The notes below the pieces were generated by a model that searched no databases, was not told the DNA's origin, and saw only the letters and a list, made by a program, of their open reading frames with translations. Shown in pieces: positions 1 through 10,767 of a stretch of DNA of 64,000 bases (positions within the stretch are counted from its first letter, which is position 1; every line of letters begins with the position of its first letter). Source of the stretch: Xylona heveae TC161 (lineage: Eukaryota > Ascomycota > Xylonomycetes > Xylonales > Xylonaceae). The translations under genes and the position numbers were made by a program. The DNA lies in assembly GCF_001619985.1 (NCBI RefSeq), contig NW_017264194.1, positions 2,351,511 to 2,415,510 on the forward strand, given 5' to 3'.

Positions 1-3000
1 CACACTCAAACGTCACCCTATTGGTTCCACCTGACAATCTCGCCGTAAGTTCACCTCCCTTTTATGACATCTGCATTCAGGCTCGGAACGAACTTCATCA
101 AGCATATCTATATATTAGCTCTATTATTGAGTTCTGAAAGCCCCCGCGGGCGAGATCCTTGCAGACTAAGGAGGTTTCTTTACAATTACCCAACATATAT
201 CATGTAGAAAGTATGAATAAATGCTCATTGCCACTTTAACAGCCTGTGTCGCACGACCAAGAAGATATTGATAGGAAGTAATCTGTTGAATGGATTTAGC
301 GGCTTCTCCATCAGCCATGAACGGCTTCCCTAAATGATGCCGCTGTCCAATATTTGGCCGTAGGCTGGCGAAATCGTAAGAGGGTTATCGCTTATCCTGA
401 AGGTAATAGTCGACAGTAATAGCCCAAATTGTAGAATATGTCTTCAGGCGAACCATCCAGACAGCATTATCCTAATTGACTTACACAAAGGATTTTCGTA
501 ATCCCACAAGCGCCAGACGCAGTGCACATGTGATTATGAAACGAGAGTAAGAAGGCCGGTCAAAATATGGATGATATGACTTATGCACGTTCCGAGGCAC
601 GCCAAGACAATGACGATAGAATGGTGCCGTAAGATCGCGGGGGTCGCAGATCTCTTCGACCAAGTGGAGAAGGCTCTATTCTCATATTGGGCCAAGCTCT
701 GTCCTGTCATTCGTGCCGGAATTATTGCAGCATTAGACCGGAGGTGGTTGGCATCATGGATGAGCTATACTTCAGGGTTCAACTAGTTTGCAATGACTCG
801 CTGATGTGTCATCAATATGACAACTGGTATAGAACCATCGAATTAAAAGGAAGTACTAACAGGATATGACTCGTGCACGAAACACGCATGACAAATATGA
901 CCGTCGAACGGGGACGCTGAAGGAGTCCCCTTTTCATTTGCTGGCGGAAACCAAAGGCCAAAAGCGTAAGTGTGAAGATTTTCGCTGCACATATACACAT
1001 AGGAGACTGGTATACCAGAGATCGAGGCTGCAGAAGTATCTTTTTCCCTTTGAGAACATCTCAGAATGGCCTAAGGAATCCGTATGTTTTGAAGTGTATC
1101 CTTGACTGTGAATGTTGCCCTTAATATATTCAAATCATTCCAAATATAAAATAAACAAGATTGCTGATTTGACCTTCTCCCGAGCCCCCAAGGGATGATG
1201 AAAATCTCGAACAAGGGGCTCTGATCAACAGTCGAAAATGAAAACTTCATCATTTTTCCTGCTCGCTACGTCACTCCTCCCAAAGTGTCAAGATTGTAAT
1301 GGTCGCAGAAAGCGGAATTGGATTCCGCTCAGAGAGCGCATTCAGACAATATTGTTTTGATTGCCAGAAAAAGGATGAGCACGAGTTTCTCCGAACGACC
1401 ATGTCTTAGGAGTCATTTAGCGGAGATGCAGCCTCAGCTGATGCATACACTGAGGATTCGCGGAAACCGTCTGGCACGGGGGCCCAAATTCGCTGTACAA
1501 CGCGTCGACCCTACATAATTGCTGGCTGAAATGCAGTTCTCCTCCTACAGAGAGGATTTCATGCGGCGCCATGCAGGATTTGTCGTCCCGAGCGTTATTT
1601 CCAACAAAGGCCGAAGCATTGACCAAAATTAAACGGGCGATGAAGTTTGATTGCGTCAAACGTGGAATAAAGAAATGGAAAAGAACCGGGCCGGTAAGCT
1701 GTGCGACGTAGCTTCGTGCATAATGTAGTAGGGGTAGGCCAGGGTAGCATTTGAGAGAGTTATGATTACTACTGGCGTGAGTTTCTGTAACAAATTCTGG
1801 ATATGGAGAGCAGCCGCAAAGGCTCCATTGGGTAATGAAAAGACATGGCCTATCATGTCGGATGAACGGAAGGAGGCCGAGGAGCCGCTTTTATTCGCAT
1901 GTGCTCCACACTGCGCGATGCAGTGGCGCCTGCAATAGAGAACCCCGAATGTTTGCCTTGTCCGCCTTGCCCGGCTGGCAAATGTGACATGGTCTCTGAT
2001 TCGAAGAGCTCCGCCGCACCCTAAGAGACGGCAGGCTGACGAGGTGTATGACAATCTCCGAATGCCAAATGAGGCTAGAGGTTAGGAGCTGTCAAGATTC
2101 AAGCCAACGGTCTCTGGTATGCAAGAAACAAAAAAAAAGCCACATCTTGAGGAAAATAGGGCCAGACAATCATGGGATTTGGAGAGGCCGGCGATTAATT
2201 CCGTATTTAACCTGCATTAAGCTGACTCTACCCAATGGCTCGTCAAATTGACGAGATTGTGTTCTTCCAGCCTATGGCTTCGCTCTAGACAGAGACTATA
2301 AGCAGCTTTGCCCGCTGCGAAAGTTGTTTGATAGAGAGAGGACTTAACGGTTTATTTGATCGGCGAAGGGCGCGAGGATTTCGACGATACCCCAGTTCTC
2401 CGTGTGGCTGCATCTTCTTGCAGACCACTTGAGAGAGTAATCGCAGGGCGAAGCTTGGTTAGTAGTGAACAGGAATGAAGAAGAAAAGGGAAACTGTTTC
2501 GAAGTCGGGACCAACTCGGCGGTTTTCCCGGTGAGGTGACCGCAAATGCAGCTAGACCCAACGACTATTGCTCCCCGACGTAAGAGAATATCGACCGGGG
2601 GGATATTCAGTCATACTGGACTGATTTTTAATGTAGGAAACTTTCCTGGATAATAGCATTAATAATCATCTTCAAATATGATTCAAGCATAAGTTGCAAG
2701 GCATCTGCACGTCACTCCTTGGAGTCGGTGGATCGTGATACCAGGGAAAGGCAAGCACTTCCTTCATCAATTCTGAGCGACTCGACGGAGAATTCCAGAG
2801 CCTAACACTAGGGCCGTACGGCCGGCGACTCCCTCTTGTTCTCTCATGCTCAGAAATGGGCCGATCCTAAACATCGCGATATCACTTGTACAATGTTCCA
2901 ATTCCGCACAGTACCCTGCAGCATCCCTATACCCCACCGCTGTAGTACATATGAATCCCGTTTCAGCCGGAATACACCTTGCCAAAATTCATCGGCGCGA

Positions 3001-5345
3001 TCTATGCATAAAATTGCAACGAGGACTGAGCATGCAAGATGATGCAGAAGTCGAAGAAGGATGATCGTCCGAGGTGGTTGCGGCAGTTTCTAGTTAGCCT
3101 TTGGTGGTGATCGATAGCGCGGAAGCTAAGCCAAAGAGTGGAGGTTGGAACCATGGGATGTTTCGGCTTACCGAGAGATTAGGGGCATTTAGGAAAAAAG
3201 ATGGATATCTGTATCGGAGTACGAGTACCTTTGTACGGAGTAATGGCCCTGGGATTGATATTGGGTGATATTTTAGAATCGACTTGGGGGAACACTACCT
3301 AAGGGACACAGGGATTCTTTGCTTGCTATGACGAAGCAAACGAAAAAGTAATACAGTAATAGTGGACGGTGCCGTGAACCACCGTGCTTTCCAGTTAACT
3401 AAATTTCAACTAACGGATCGGGGAGGATGACAGCGGTTCGTCCCTAAACTACTGTTAGTTAGTTAATTCGGTAGCTGAAATGTCGAACAAGGAGCCCGAT
3501 TACAAGCTAACTTATAGGACAGGTTCCCCACTACGACTAGTTACCAATAAGCAGAAAACGCAATGAATATCCCCATCTCTTGAGGTGCAGCATTAAAAGA
3601 CCCCTACAGATGATAATCCCAAGCGGAAATCAAGTAGTTATCGTTGCCTCGGTCGTCTGCCACCTTCCGCCACTGGACCCATGCGAACCGGAGGGAATCC
3701 AATGATCAACGCCAGGAGCAGGGTTTGAACCGGGCTCTGCCGTATCGGATTCTACTGGCTTTTTCTGCAGGGCCCAGGCTTCCGCGGGGCCGATTATTTC
3801 CAGACGCCTTCCTACTGCCTGGTCACCCACGGCTCATCGCTCTCAACTATGATACCCATTTGGATAACGTACACTAGGCAAATTACGTCCCACCTGTTAA
3901 GGTCACGTTACATAATCGCTCTCCCTTCTCCTTACGTACAGAGTACAAAGGTAAGTTCGAGTTCAAAAAGAGAAACCAACATGGGTAGACTCCATCGACC
4001 CCACGTCTCTATGCCGGTCGGTTTGATGTGATTTGATAACAATTATAAGGGGAAGAAAACCATAGCGCCATGGTTGAGGAAAAGGTGAAGGTAACGTACA
4101 GAGTAGGCAACCGGTCCTTCAAACGCCACGATGCTCCCAATTCATGTGGATACTTAAGCTACTAAACGTATATTTTTGCAGCGCTCACTGCAATAGTCAC
4201 GTTATACCCAGCAATATTGTCGTCGCCCATGAACCATGCCAGGGTCCTTTCCAGCCTTTCCCAATTTAACGCTGGAAAAGATGCGCGGCACCCCCGTAGT
4301 GATAACGATGAAGCCCGTCGTTGCCTAGCCCGAGCCGAAGGAGAGACAAGCATTCTAACTAAGCGACGGCGCACTGCGCCAAAAGCTGTCCCTGGAGCAG
4401 TTACGAAAATGACCTTTTCCGATCTCTATGGAGTTGTCGGCCGCCGCGATATCGAACCATTAAAAGACGCTGCCTTCTCAGCCCAACAAGCTCTTCCTTG
4501 AACATCGTCTTCCAACTGTATTTGATTTGAGCAGAACAGCGACCCGGAACGCCACCTACACGCTTACCAGTGGGATTCTAGCCCGAAGACTCCGTCACAC
4601 AGCCGCCAGCACCATCCAGGCGCAAACGGGCGGAAGCTAGGCAGGCGGTGTCTCGCACGACGAGATGGTGTTTGGGCGACGGAGGTGACTTCATCTGGGA
4701 CACTCATCCAACCCACTTCTTTCAACCACCCCCACCACACGCTTCCGTTCACATCCAAATCTGTCCTCCCCATCCTCCATTCCTTTGTTCTGATTGACAA
4801 AAGCTCCTGGCTCATTGTTGCGCCCTTTGTGGCTGGGCGCTCAAAGACCGCTTCTAGAGCGTGCTCGTCCTCTCGTGCTCCCAAGCTCGTGCAGAGAGCA
4901 TCGGGCGGGATCTCTTCCGAGAGGAGCGGATCAATCTCTTGCTCCCTGTCAGGGTGACGTCCGTAGCCATTCGCTCTGCTGGATCAAGGCACTGAAACCC
5001 AAAGGTGAGTAGAAGCCCTGTCAAATGATTGTGTTAGCCTGTGTCATCGCCGTCTCAGGCTCTGGGGCAACCCGTCTTTTTACGGCGGTGTCTCTCTATG
5101 CCGTGTACTGCCTACAGGGTGAAATGTTTATCTCGGAGAAAATCTCCTCCTATTTCTCTTTAAATGTAGAGAGCGAGTATGATATATTGTGGTTTTTCCA
5201 TCTTCCATATTCAATATCCCCAAAAGAAAAGACCTACACCATCAACGCATCGAACTGTATCTTGTATCCCTTTTCAATTCAAAGATATCCTTGAGCAGAG
5301 GTTTTTTTTTTAGCCTGGGCCCTATCTATAAAGATAAAATCAAAT
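1..5345. other. Gene-poor stretch, no supported gene
   Basis: Both strands hold only short open stretches (up to about 130 codons) with no recognisable motif, no convincing splice-linked extension and no coherent coding signal. The longest, on the minus strand near 1656-2054, has no family I recognise. No terminal repeats, transposase-like or reverse-transcriptase-like motifs were seen. Base composition does not look strongly AT-biased by eye, so there is no obvious RIP-mutated block. A copy of the recurring intergenic motif TACGGAGTA lies at 3234-3242. The stretch directly before 5346 should include the leader of the small gene starting there; a T-run ending in an AG near 5304-5314 could be a 5' UTR splice acceptor. 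Confidence 0.6.
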
Positions 5346-5630
5346 ATGGCTGGTGGTGCAACTATGAATTCAACTTCTAACGGCGCTCTCACAGTTAAAC
5401 AGGCGTTGGAACTGGTGCGAGATACTAGCGGGCCTCCTGATCCATCTGCGACCAGCTTCTTGGAACAAACTATTGGTAGGATCTGGGAGGCGTTGCAAAG
5501 GGCCCCGGATACGTACGACCTGAACGCGGACGAGTTTGCCGTTTATAATTATTTTCGAGAGCGATTTCGTGGGACTGAAGTTGACAAGAAAGTGGTGGAA
5601 CGCTTCTGGAATCGGCATCGAGGAGCTTGA
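5346..5630 (+). CDS. Small conserved-looking protein of unknown function (94 aa)
   Basis: This is an intronless open frame of 94 residues. The N-terminus is Ser/Thr/Asn-rich, followed by an amphipathic helical body (ALTVKQALELVRD near residue 15, then TIGRIWEALQ and EFAVYNYFRERF) and a basic end (RFWNRHRGA). The regular spacing of charged and hydrophobic residues argues for a real helical protein rather than a chance frame. It resembles small uncharacterised proteins I associate with Eurotiales, but I cannot name a family or function. A second in-frame ATG lies 18 nt downstream (5364) and could be the true start. It is encoded in the same direction as, and about 170 nt upstream of, the PNGase A-like gene, with no sign that they share a transcript. 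Confidence 0.6.
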   Translation: MAGGATMNSTSNGALTVKQALELVRDTSGPPDPSATSFLEQTIGRIWEALQRAPDTYDLNADEFAVYNYFRERFRGTEVDKKVVERFWNRHRGA

Positions 5631-5803
5631 TAATTTGATTAAGGCATTCTGTCCGAGACGCACATCCTACTGTTCACACTGGTCGCTCGTTCCTGCCTGT
5701 TTTGGCCATCTTTCTCAATCAGTTATTCCGTACTTGGTGTGGGAAGCGGCTTTCCCTTTCCTGTCGTTAATTGCAGGGTTTGACCTCCTCTTCCACCGTT
5801 CAT

Positions 5804-8065
5804 CATGCCGCTCATTGTCATGTCTCAGGTAAGGCTTCCCATCTTTTGCTTCAGCCACCTCTTGGCACTTTCTCCTCTTACAGGACGAGCGTCCCTTTCT
5901 GATTAAAGATGCGTAGGCTCGAGCAATCTCATTTTTTCATCCTGGATTGAGGTTCCTCTGTTGCCTGCTTTTCTGCTTCTCTAATGTCGTTGCTCGAAAT
6001 TTCAAAGCACCTTCCGGTCGTTCTTTCACGTCTGCTTTCAAAGGCGAGGGTGAAGTTCAGGCATCTCTTCTCGATGTCTTCGAGGTTCATCAGCCAGTAT
6101 TGAATACCTCAAATGGGACTTTCAGTAGCGTGGAACAAGTTTTGATGAATCATTCTTTTGGCTTCAGCTACGGGCACCCCTTTATTGGTTTGTTGCACTT
6201 CCCTTCCCAACAGTCGCGCTCATTCGATCTAACCCACTTTAGGAATTTACAACCCACCCTCACACAACTTTAGTCATGTTGTTTTCAACTTGACCGTGGT
6301 CTCAGCGGGACGCCAGTTTGATCGACTTGGAATATTGTACTTTGGGGATGTGGAAATTTTTCGAACGTCGACAGCTGAGCCCACGGTGGATGGAATTAAG
6401 TGGACATACTTGAAAGATATGACTCCTTATCTGAGTCTGTTCAAATCTTCTCAAAAGACAATCTTTGACCTTGGAAATCTTATTGACAACACGTATACTG
6501 GAGCGTTCAATGCCACCTTGACTGCATTATTTTTGAATGAAACTGATGGCCATTATACCCCTGCAGACCTGGTTGTGCCCGTATCTGCGCGATTGTCGTC
6601 CTCCAATCGGCCAAGCGCATTTTCATTACCGGGGCAGAATGCCAGCAACTCGATTGCCATTCCGCAGAATAGTCGTCGTGCCGTCTTTACAATTGCTGCT
6701 TGTGGTCAAGCGGATGAAGAGTTTTGGTATACCAATGTCCTAGACTCTGACACGTTGAGCTTCCCATCTTCTGGAGCCCTACTAGGCCACTCGCCATTTC
6801 GTGAAGTGCAAGTCTACATTGACGGTTTGCTGGCTGGAGTCCAATGGCCATTCCCAGTAGTGTTTACTGGAGGAATAGCCCCTGGATTTTGGCGCCCTAT
6901 TGTGGGTATCCACGCATTTGACCTTCCAGAACACGAAATTGACATCACCCCTTGGCTTCCTTTTCTCCGTGACGGTGCTGAGCATACTTTTGAAATTCGC
7001 GTTGCTGGTTTAAGCGCAGGCAGTGATAACAAGCTCTCAATATCATCACCCGTAGGCAACTACTGGGTCGTGACTGGGAAATTGTTCATCTGGCTAGATG
7101 ACTCGGACAATGATGCAAGCAATGGTTCTTTACCTGAGGTCATTGCACCCACGCCACAGATTGACGTTGAGTCATGGATACAAACGTTTCCAAATGGAAC
7201 AAACAAGACTCTTTCATATTCTGTTAACGTGAAGAGACATATTCTCGTGTCGTCTCTGCAGAGCTCTCCTATGGAGCAGCAGCGCGCAGCAAGTTGGAGC
7301 CAATCTCTGACCTTTTCCAACAATGGAAGCATCTATGACAATGGAAATACGCAGGACATGTCTATGCTGACCACAGGAACTGACGTGTCTCCCCTCGGAC
7401 TCTACGCCAAACGATACCAATATCCCTTGTCTGTCAACTCAACCTTTGACATCGGCCCAAACAATTCCCTTTCCATTGGCGCTCGTCTCGACCGCGGGCT
7501 AGACGTAAAGACATTTGCCACGGCTGCCTCGTCGTTCCCCTTTGAGCTTGGTACTATAGGTACTACCATTAACAGCGACGTTTCTGGGGCAGCAGGCACA
7601 TCCCTTTGGCCATACGGATGGACGCAGCTTCTCACAAGACAGAACGGGACTGCGCACTATCTCTCCCTGCCTGGCCGGAAGACTTCGTACAGCTGGGGTA
7701 CAACAGAACAGGCTTACTCGTTCAAGTCTGTTGACAATTTCTTCACCCCTCTACTCTCATCACCTGCGCTCCCATTATCCAATATTGCAAATGACCTCCT
7801 GATGGTGCCCCTCGGAGCAAACGGCGATGCCAACGTCGACAACGGTTCCGATCTCGACCCTGACCTCGACTCGGTTCCTCAAACATACAGATATGACCGC
7901 CATGTCATTGCTTCCAATGGAAAAGTGATCGAAGATGAAGAGACGATTAATGGCCAGACAACAGTTCAGTATTCTGCGCCCCCGGGACGTATTGGAGCCG
8001 CTAATGTCGATGAATTTGCTGACGAGGATGTGAACAAGTTGCTTGGCCGGGGGCGCAGTTGTTAG
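5804..8065 (+). CDS. Peptide-N4-(N-acetyl-beta-glucosaminyl)asparagine amidase A-like protein (secreted PNGase A family)
   Basis: PNGase A family enzymes cleave N-glycans from glycopeptides by hydrolysing the glycosyl-asparagine amide bond. The model has exons 5804-5827, 5917-6187 and 6243-8065, giving 705 residues. The second intron (6188-6242, 55 nt) is well supported, because splicing joins GHPFIG to IYNPPSHNFSHV and restores the family's continuous N-terminal domain. Family-like segments include GRQFDRLGILYFGDVEIFRTSTAEPT split by a short gap, and FDLGNLIDNTYTGAFNATL. A hydrophobic run (LRFLCCLLFCFSNVVA) before RNFKAPSGR fits a signal peptide or anchor, and many Asn-X-Ser/Thr sequons fit secretion. 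The first exon (8 codons) and the 89-nt first intron are the weakest part: the frame holding the hydrophobic segment has a stop at 5914 and no ATG of its own, so some upstream exon is needed. It converges on the DHA1 gene downstream. Confidence 0.85.
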
Positions 8066-8629
8066 CCGGGTCTTGTCGTGATGTTGTCATTTGTCATTCA
8101 TATATTCATCTTTAGTCATTCGCATTTTGGTCATTAATATCTTGGTCATTATCTTTTAGTCTTTCATCTCTCAGGCATTCAACTTTTGTGATTCACATTT
8201 CGGTTATTCATCTTTTAGTCGTTTATCAAATAGCAAGTAGATATAGTTACTATAAATAGATTAATAGATATCCTGGTATTAAAAGTAATTTCCGTACATT
8301 TCGTACGTTATATATTTTCCATGTGAAAAGCCAAAAGCCAAAGCCAAAAATGAAAAGTGAAAAAAGAAAAAGAGATATCGTGACTTTGACCCCCAAAGGA
8401 GAAATTAGAGATAGGACATGGGCATGATATTGGTATGGGTACGGGTATGGGTATTAGAGATGAATTATAGTAAGGCTTGAGGGCTTGAGGGCCAGAGCAT
8501 CAGAGGATCAGAGGTGAAGACGGAGAAAAGGGAAGAACAAGGATTCAAATGGGAAAAACGAAAACTCCTAATATTTCGCAAGGGACTTGCAAATAAAACA
8601 ACAACTCAAGGTAAGAGAACTAGTCAAAA
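8066..8629. other. Convergent intergenic region with degenerate 3' repeats
   Basis: This stretch lies between the 3' ends of two converging genes and should hold both terminators and 3' UTRs. It contains a degenerate tandem repeat (separate entry), a short GGGTAT-type repeat at about 8431-8455, and A-rich sequence. There is no open frame worth calling. Confidence 0.6.
8091..8225. repeat. Degenerate tandem repeat in 3' UTR
   Basis: Several imperfect copies of a T-rich unit of roughly 20-30 nt, built around ATTCATCTTTTAGTC and CATTTTGGTCATT, follow one another just after the PNGase A stop codon. The copies have diverged. It is probably a decayed minisatellite within the 3' UTR. Confidence 0.6.
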
Positions 8630-10767
8630 CTACTCATCATCTTCCTTGGGAAAGGTCGGCGCGAACTTGCTTCGCTGGCGAATCTTATGGCCGTACTTGT
8701 AAAAGACGATAGGGATAGGGACCATAATCGCCGCGAGACAACCGAGCAGGGTCGCGGCCCACTGGATGCCGAGATTGTTGAACATTTGGCGGCCGAACAG
8801 GGGGAAGCAGGCGCCGAAAATGGATCGGATGAATGTGTTTGCTGCGAGGGCGGAGGCGGCGCTATTGAGATTAGCAGGTATTTAAAAAGGGATAATAAAG
8901 GATAAAAAAAAAAGGGAGGAGAAGAAGTAATAGAGAATAAAAATGGAGGAATGAAAGGAATAGAGAATGGAGGAAGGACTTACAACATCAAGTAGGCATC
9001 GACGATATAATTCATGAGTTGCAAAAAGATGCAGAGCAGACCAAAGCCGGAGAAGAGACCGGAGAGGGTGGGCGCGATCCAGTGCACGTCACGCTTGTAT
9101 CCGCTCCAGCCGAACCAGAAGAGACCCATGGCGAAGACGACTCCGCCGACGATGACGGGCGGGAGACGCCATTCGGGGACAGGCATGTTCTTGTTGGCGG
9201 CAAGCTTGCGGTTGTACGAGGGTTGCGTGAGAAACATGTACAGGCTGGCGAGGGCGAAGCCGGTGATCATGCCAAAGTAAGGCAGGCCGCCGACACCCTC
9301 GTTCATGCCGTGCACGCCTTGGAAGACGATGGGATAGGCTGTGAGGAAGAGATAGAGAATACCGTAGATGAAACTGCATCATCGGGTCGGTCAGTAAGCG
9401 GGGTCAAGGTACGTGGAGTAATAGAAGATCATTGTATATGAAAGGGGGAGGGTTCGCACCTCATGTAAAGGGAGATGAGCAAGACAATAGGCTCGGTGAC
9501 AAGCAGGCGAAGAGGTCTGCTAAAGTTCTTCTCGACCAGCTCTCGAATGTCAATTTCAATTTCCTCCTGCTTGGCGTGGATGCCCCAGTTGCGGGTGCGG
9601 CGACGCAGTTCCGAGGCCTTGGTGACGAGAATCATGGGCGGATAAGACTCCTCGAGGAAGAGGACAATCAAAATAAAGGAGGCGGCGCCCATGATGCCGG
9701 TAATGTATTCGGTCCATCGCCAGCCGAGATAGGAAATGGTAATGAAGCCGCCAATAAAGGGGGCCATGAGAGGACCGGCAAAGACCATCATGGCGAAGAC
9801 AGTAATGGCGAGTCCACGACTGCGGTTGTTAAACATGTCGGCAAAGACGGCGGCCACGACGGTCAGCGGACAGGCGCCAAAGAAACCTCCCCAGAATCGA
9901 CAGATCATGACGGTCTGCAGGTCCTTGGCCGTGGCCACGGCGAATTGGAAGATGAAAAATCCGAATGATGCAATCATCAAGGGCAAACGACGCCCCTGAA
10001 GTTCCGAGAGCGGCGCCCACAGGATTGGTCCGGAGGCGAATCCAAGCACGTAGAGGGTCAGACCCAGTATACCGACCTCGACTGAGACGCCAAAGTAATG
10101 GGCTACCGCACCAGTGGCAGCCGAAAAGATGGCGCTGCCAAAGGCCGACGTGAACGTGAAGAACCCGAGCATCGCTGCCGTGATGATCCTGGATTGCAAA
10201 AACACATTGCCATGTCAGTCCTTGTCCGATCAAGGGTATCATTTTGGAATTATTCCCCCGAAGAAAAATTACTTCCAGATGGCAAGTGAAGCAAATCAAA
10301 TTCGGGTACAACACTCACTTCTTCCTGAACGGCCAATTCTGTGCGTGCAGCGGATCATCTACCCCAGTAAATTCGACAACGTATTCCTCCTTGGCGGGCA
10401 ATGGCGGTGGGTACGACTTCCCTCCACCAAACTCTGGTAATGGCTTCTGCGACATGCGCGAACGTAATGATTTCCCCACGGTGCCGCTGTGCTGGCTTCG
10501 CTGAGTATGTATCCGACTCAGCGCGGTCTGCTCGCGCTCGAGCTGGTCCCGGTCGAGCTGGTCGCCCTGAGTGGGCACATGAGACATGGTCGCTTGCACA
10601 TTTCCTCGTGCTGAGCTCGACGAAGACGACGTCGAGGACGATGTAGGAATTCGCTCCAGGCGTTCATCGATAGTTTCTGGGTCGCGTGGGAATTGGCTGG
10701 GACTAGCCTGTCGCTCGGCCTTTTCGAGATCAACGTCTGCAGCGTCCATGATCGGTTGTTTGCACAA
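8630..10767 (-). CDS. MFS transporter, DHA1 family (polyamine/multidrug, Tpo1-like)
   Basis: This is a plasma-membrane or vacuolar-type drug:H+ antiporter family member. Exons in gene order are 10767-10319, 10188-9460, 9373-8984 and 8861-8630, with introns of 130, 86 and 122 nt; the product is 599 residues, or 593 if the second ATG (10749) is used. About 150 hydrophilic Ser/Arg/Glu-rich residues form an N-terminal cytoplasmic tail, ending in ENWPFRKK-like [13 protein letters not shown], a typical DHA1 entry to TM1. Membrane segments follow, with [15 protein letters not shown] (motif A region), GWRWTEYI and [17 protein letters not shown]. The C-terminal half has the family's [15 protein letters not shown] and [15 protein letters not shown] segments and ends in an acidic tail. 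Exon phases close perfectly. The substrate cannot be read from sequence; polyamine export is the best family-based guess. Confidence 0.93.

Noticed and set aside
1656-2054. 132-codon minus-strand frame
   Set aside because: No known motif, no splice-supported extension and irregular composition; most likely a chance frame.
3600-3790. tRNA-like GGTTCAAACC sequence on the minus strand
   Set aside because: The T-arm stem does not pair properly and the only acceptor-stem match is about 50 nt away, too short for a tRNA; no anticodon arm could be drawn.
4217-4501. 94-codon plus-strand frame after a TTTTTGCAG acceptor-like site
   Set aside because: No upstream exon with a matching donor could be found and the sequence matches no family I know.
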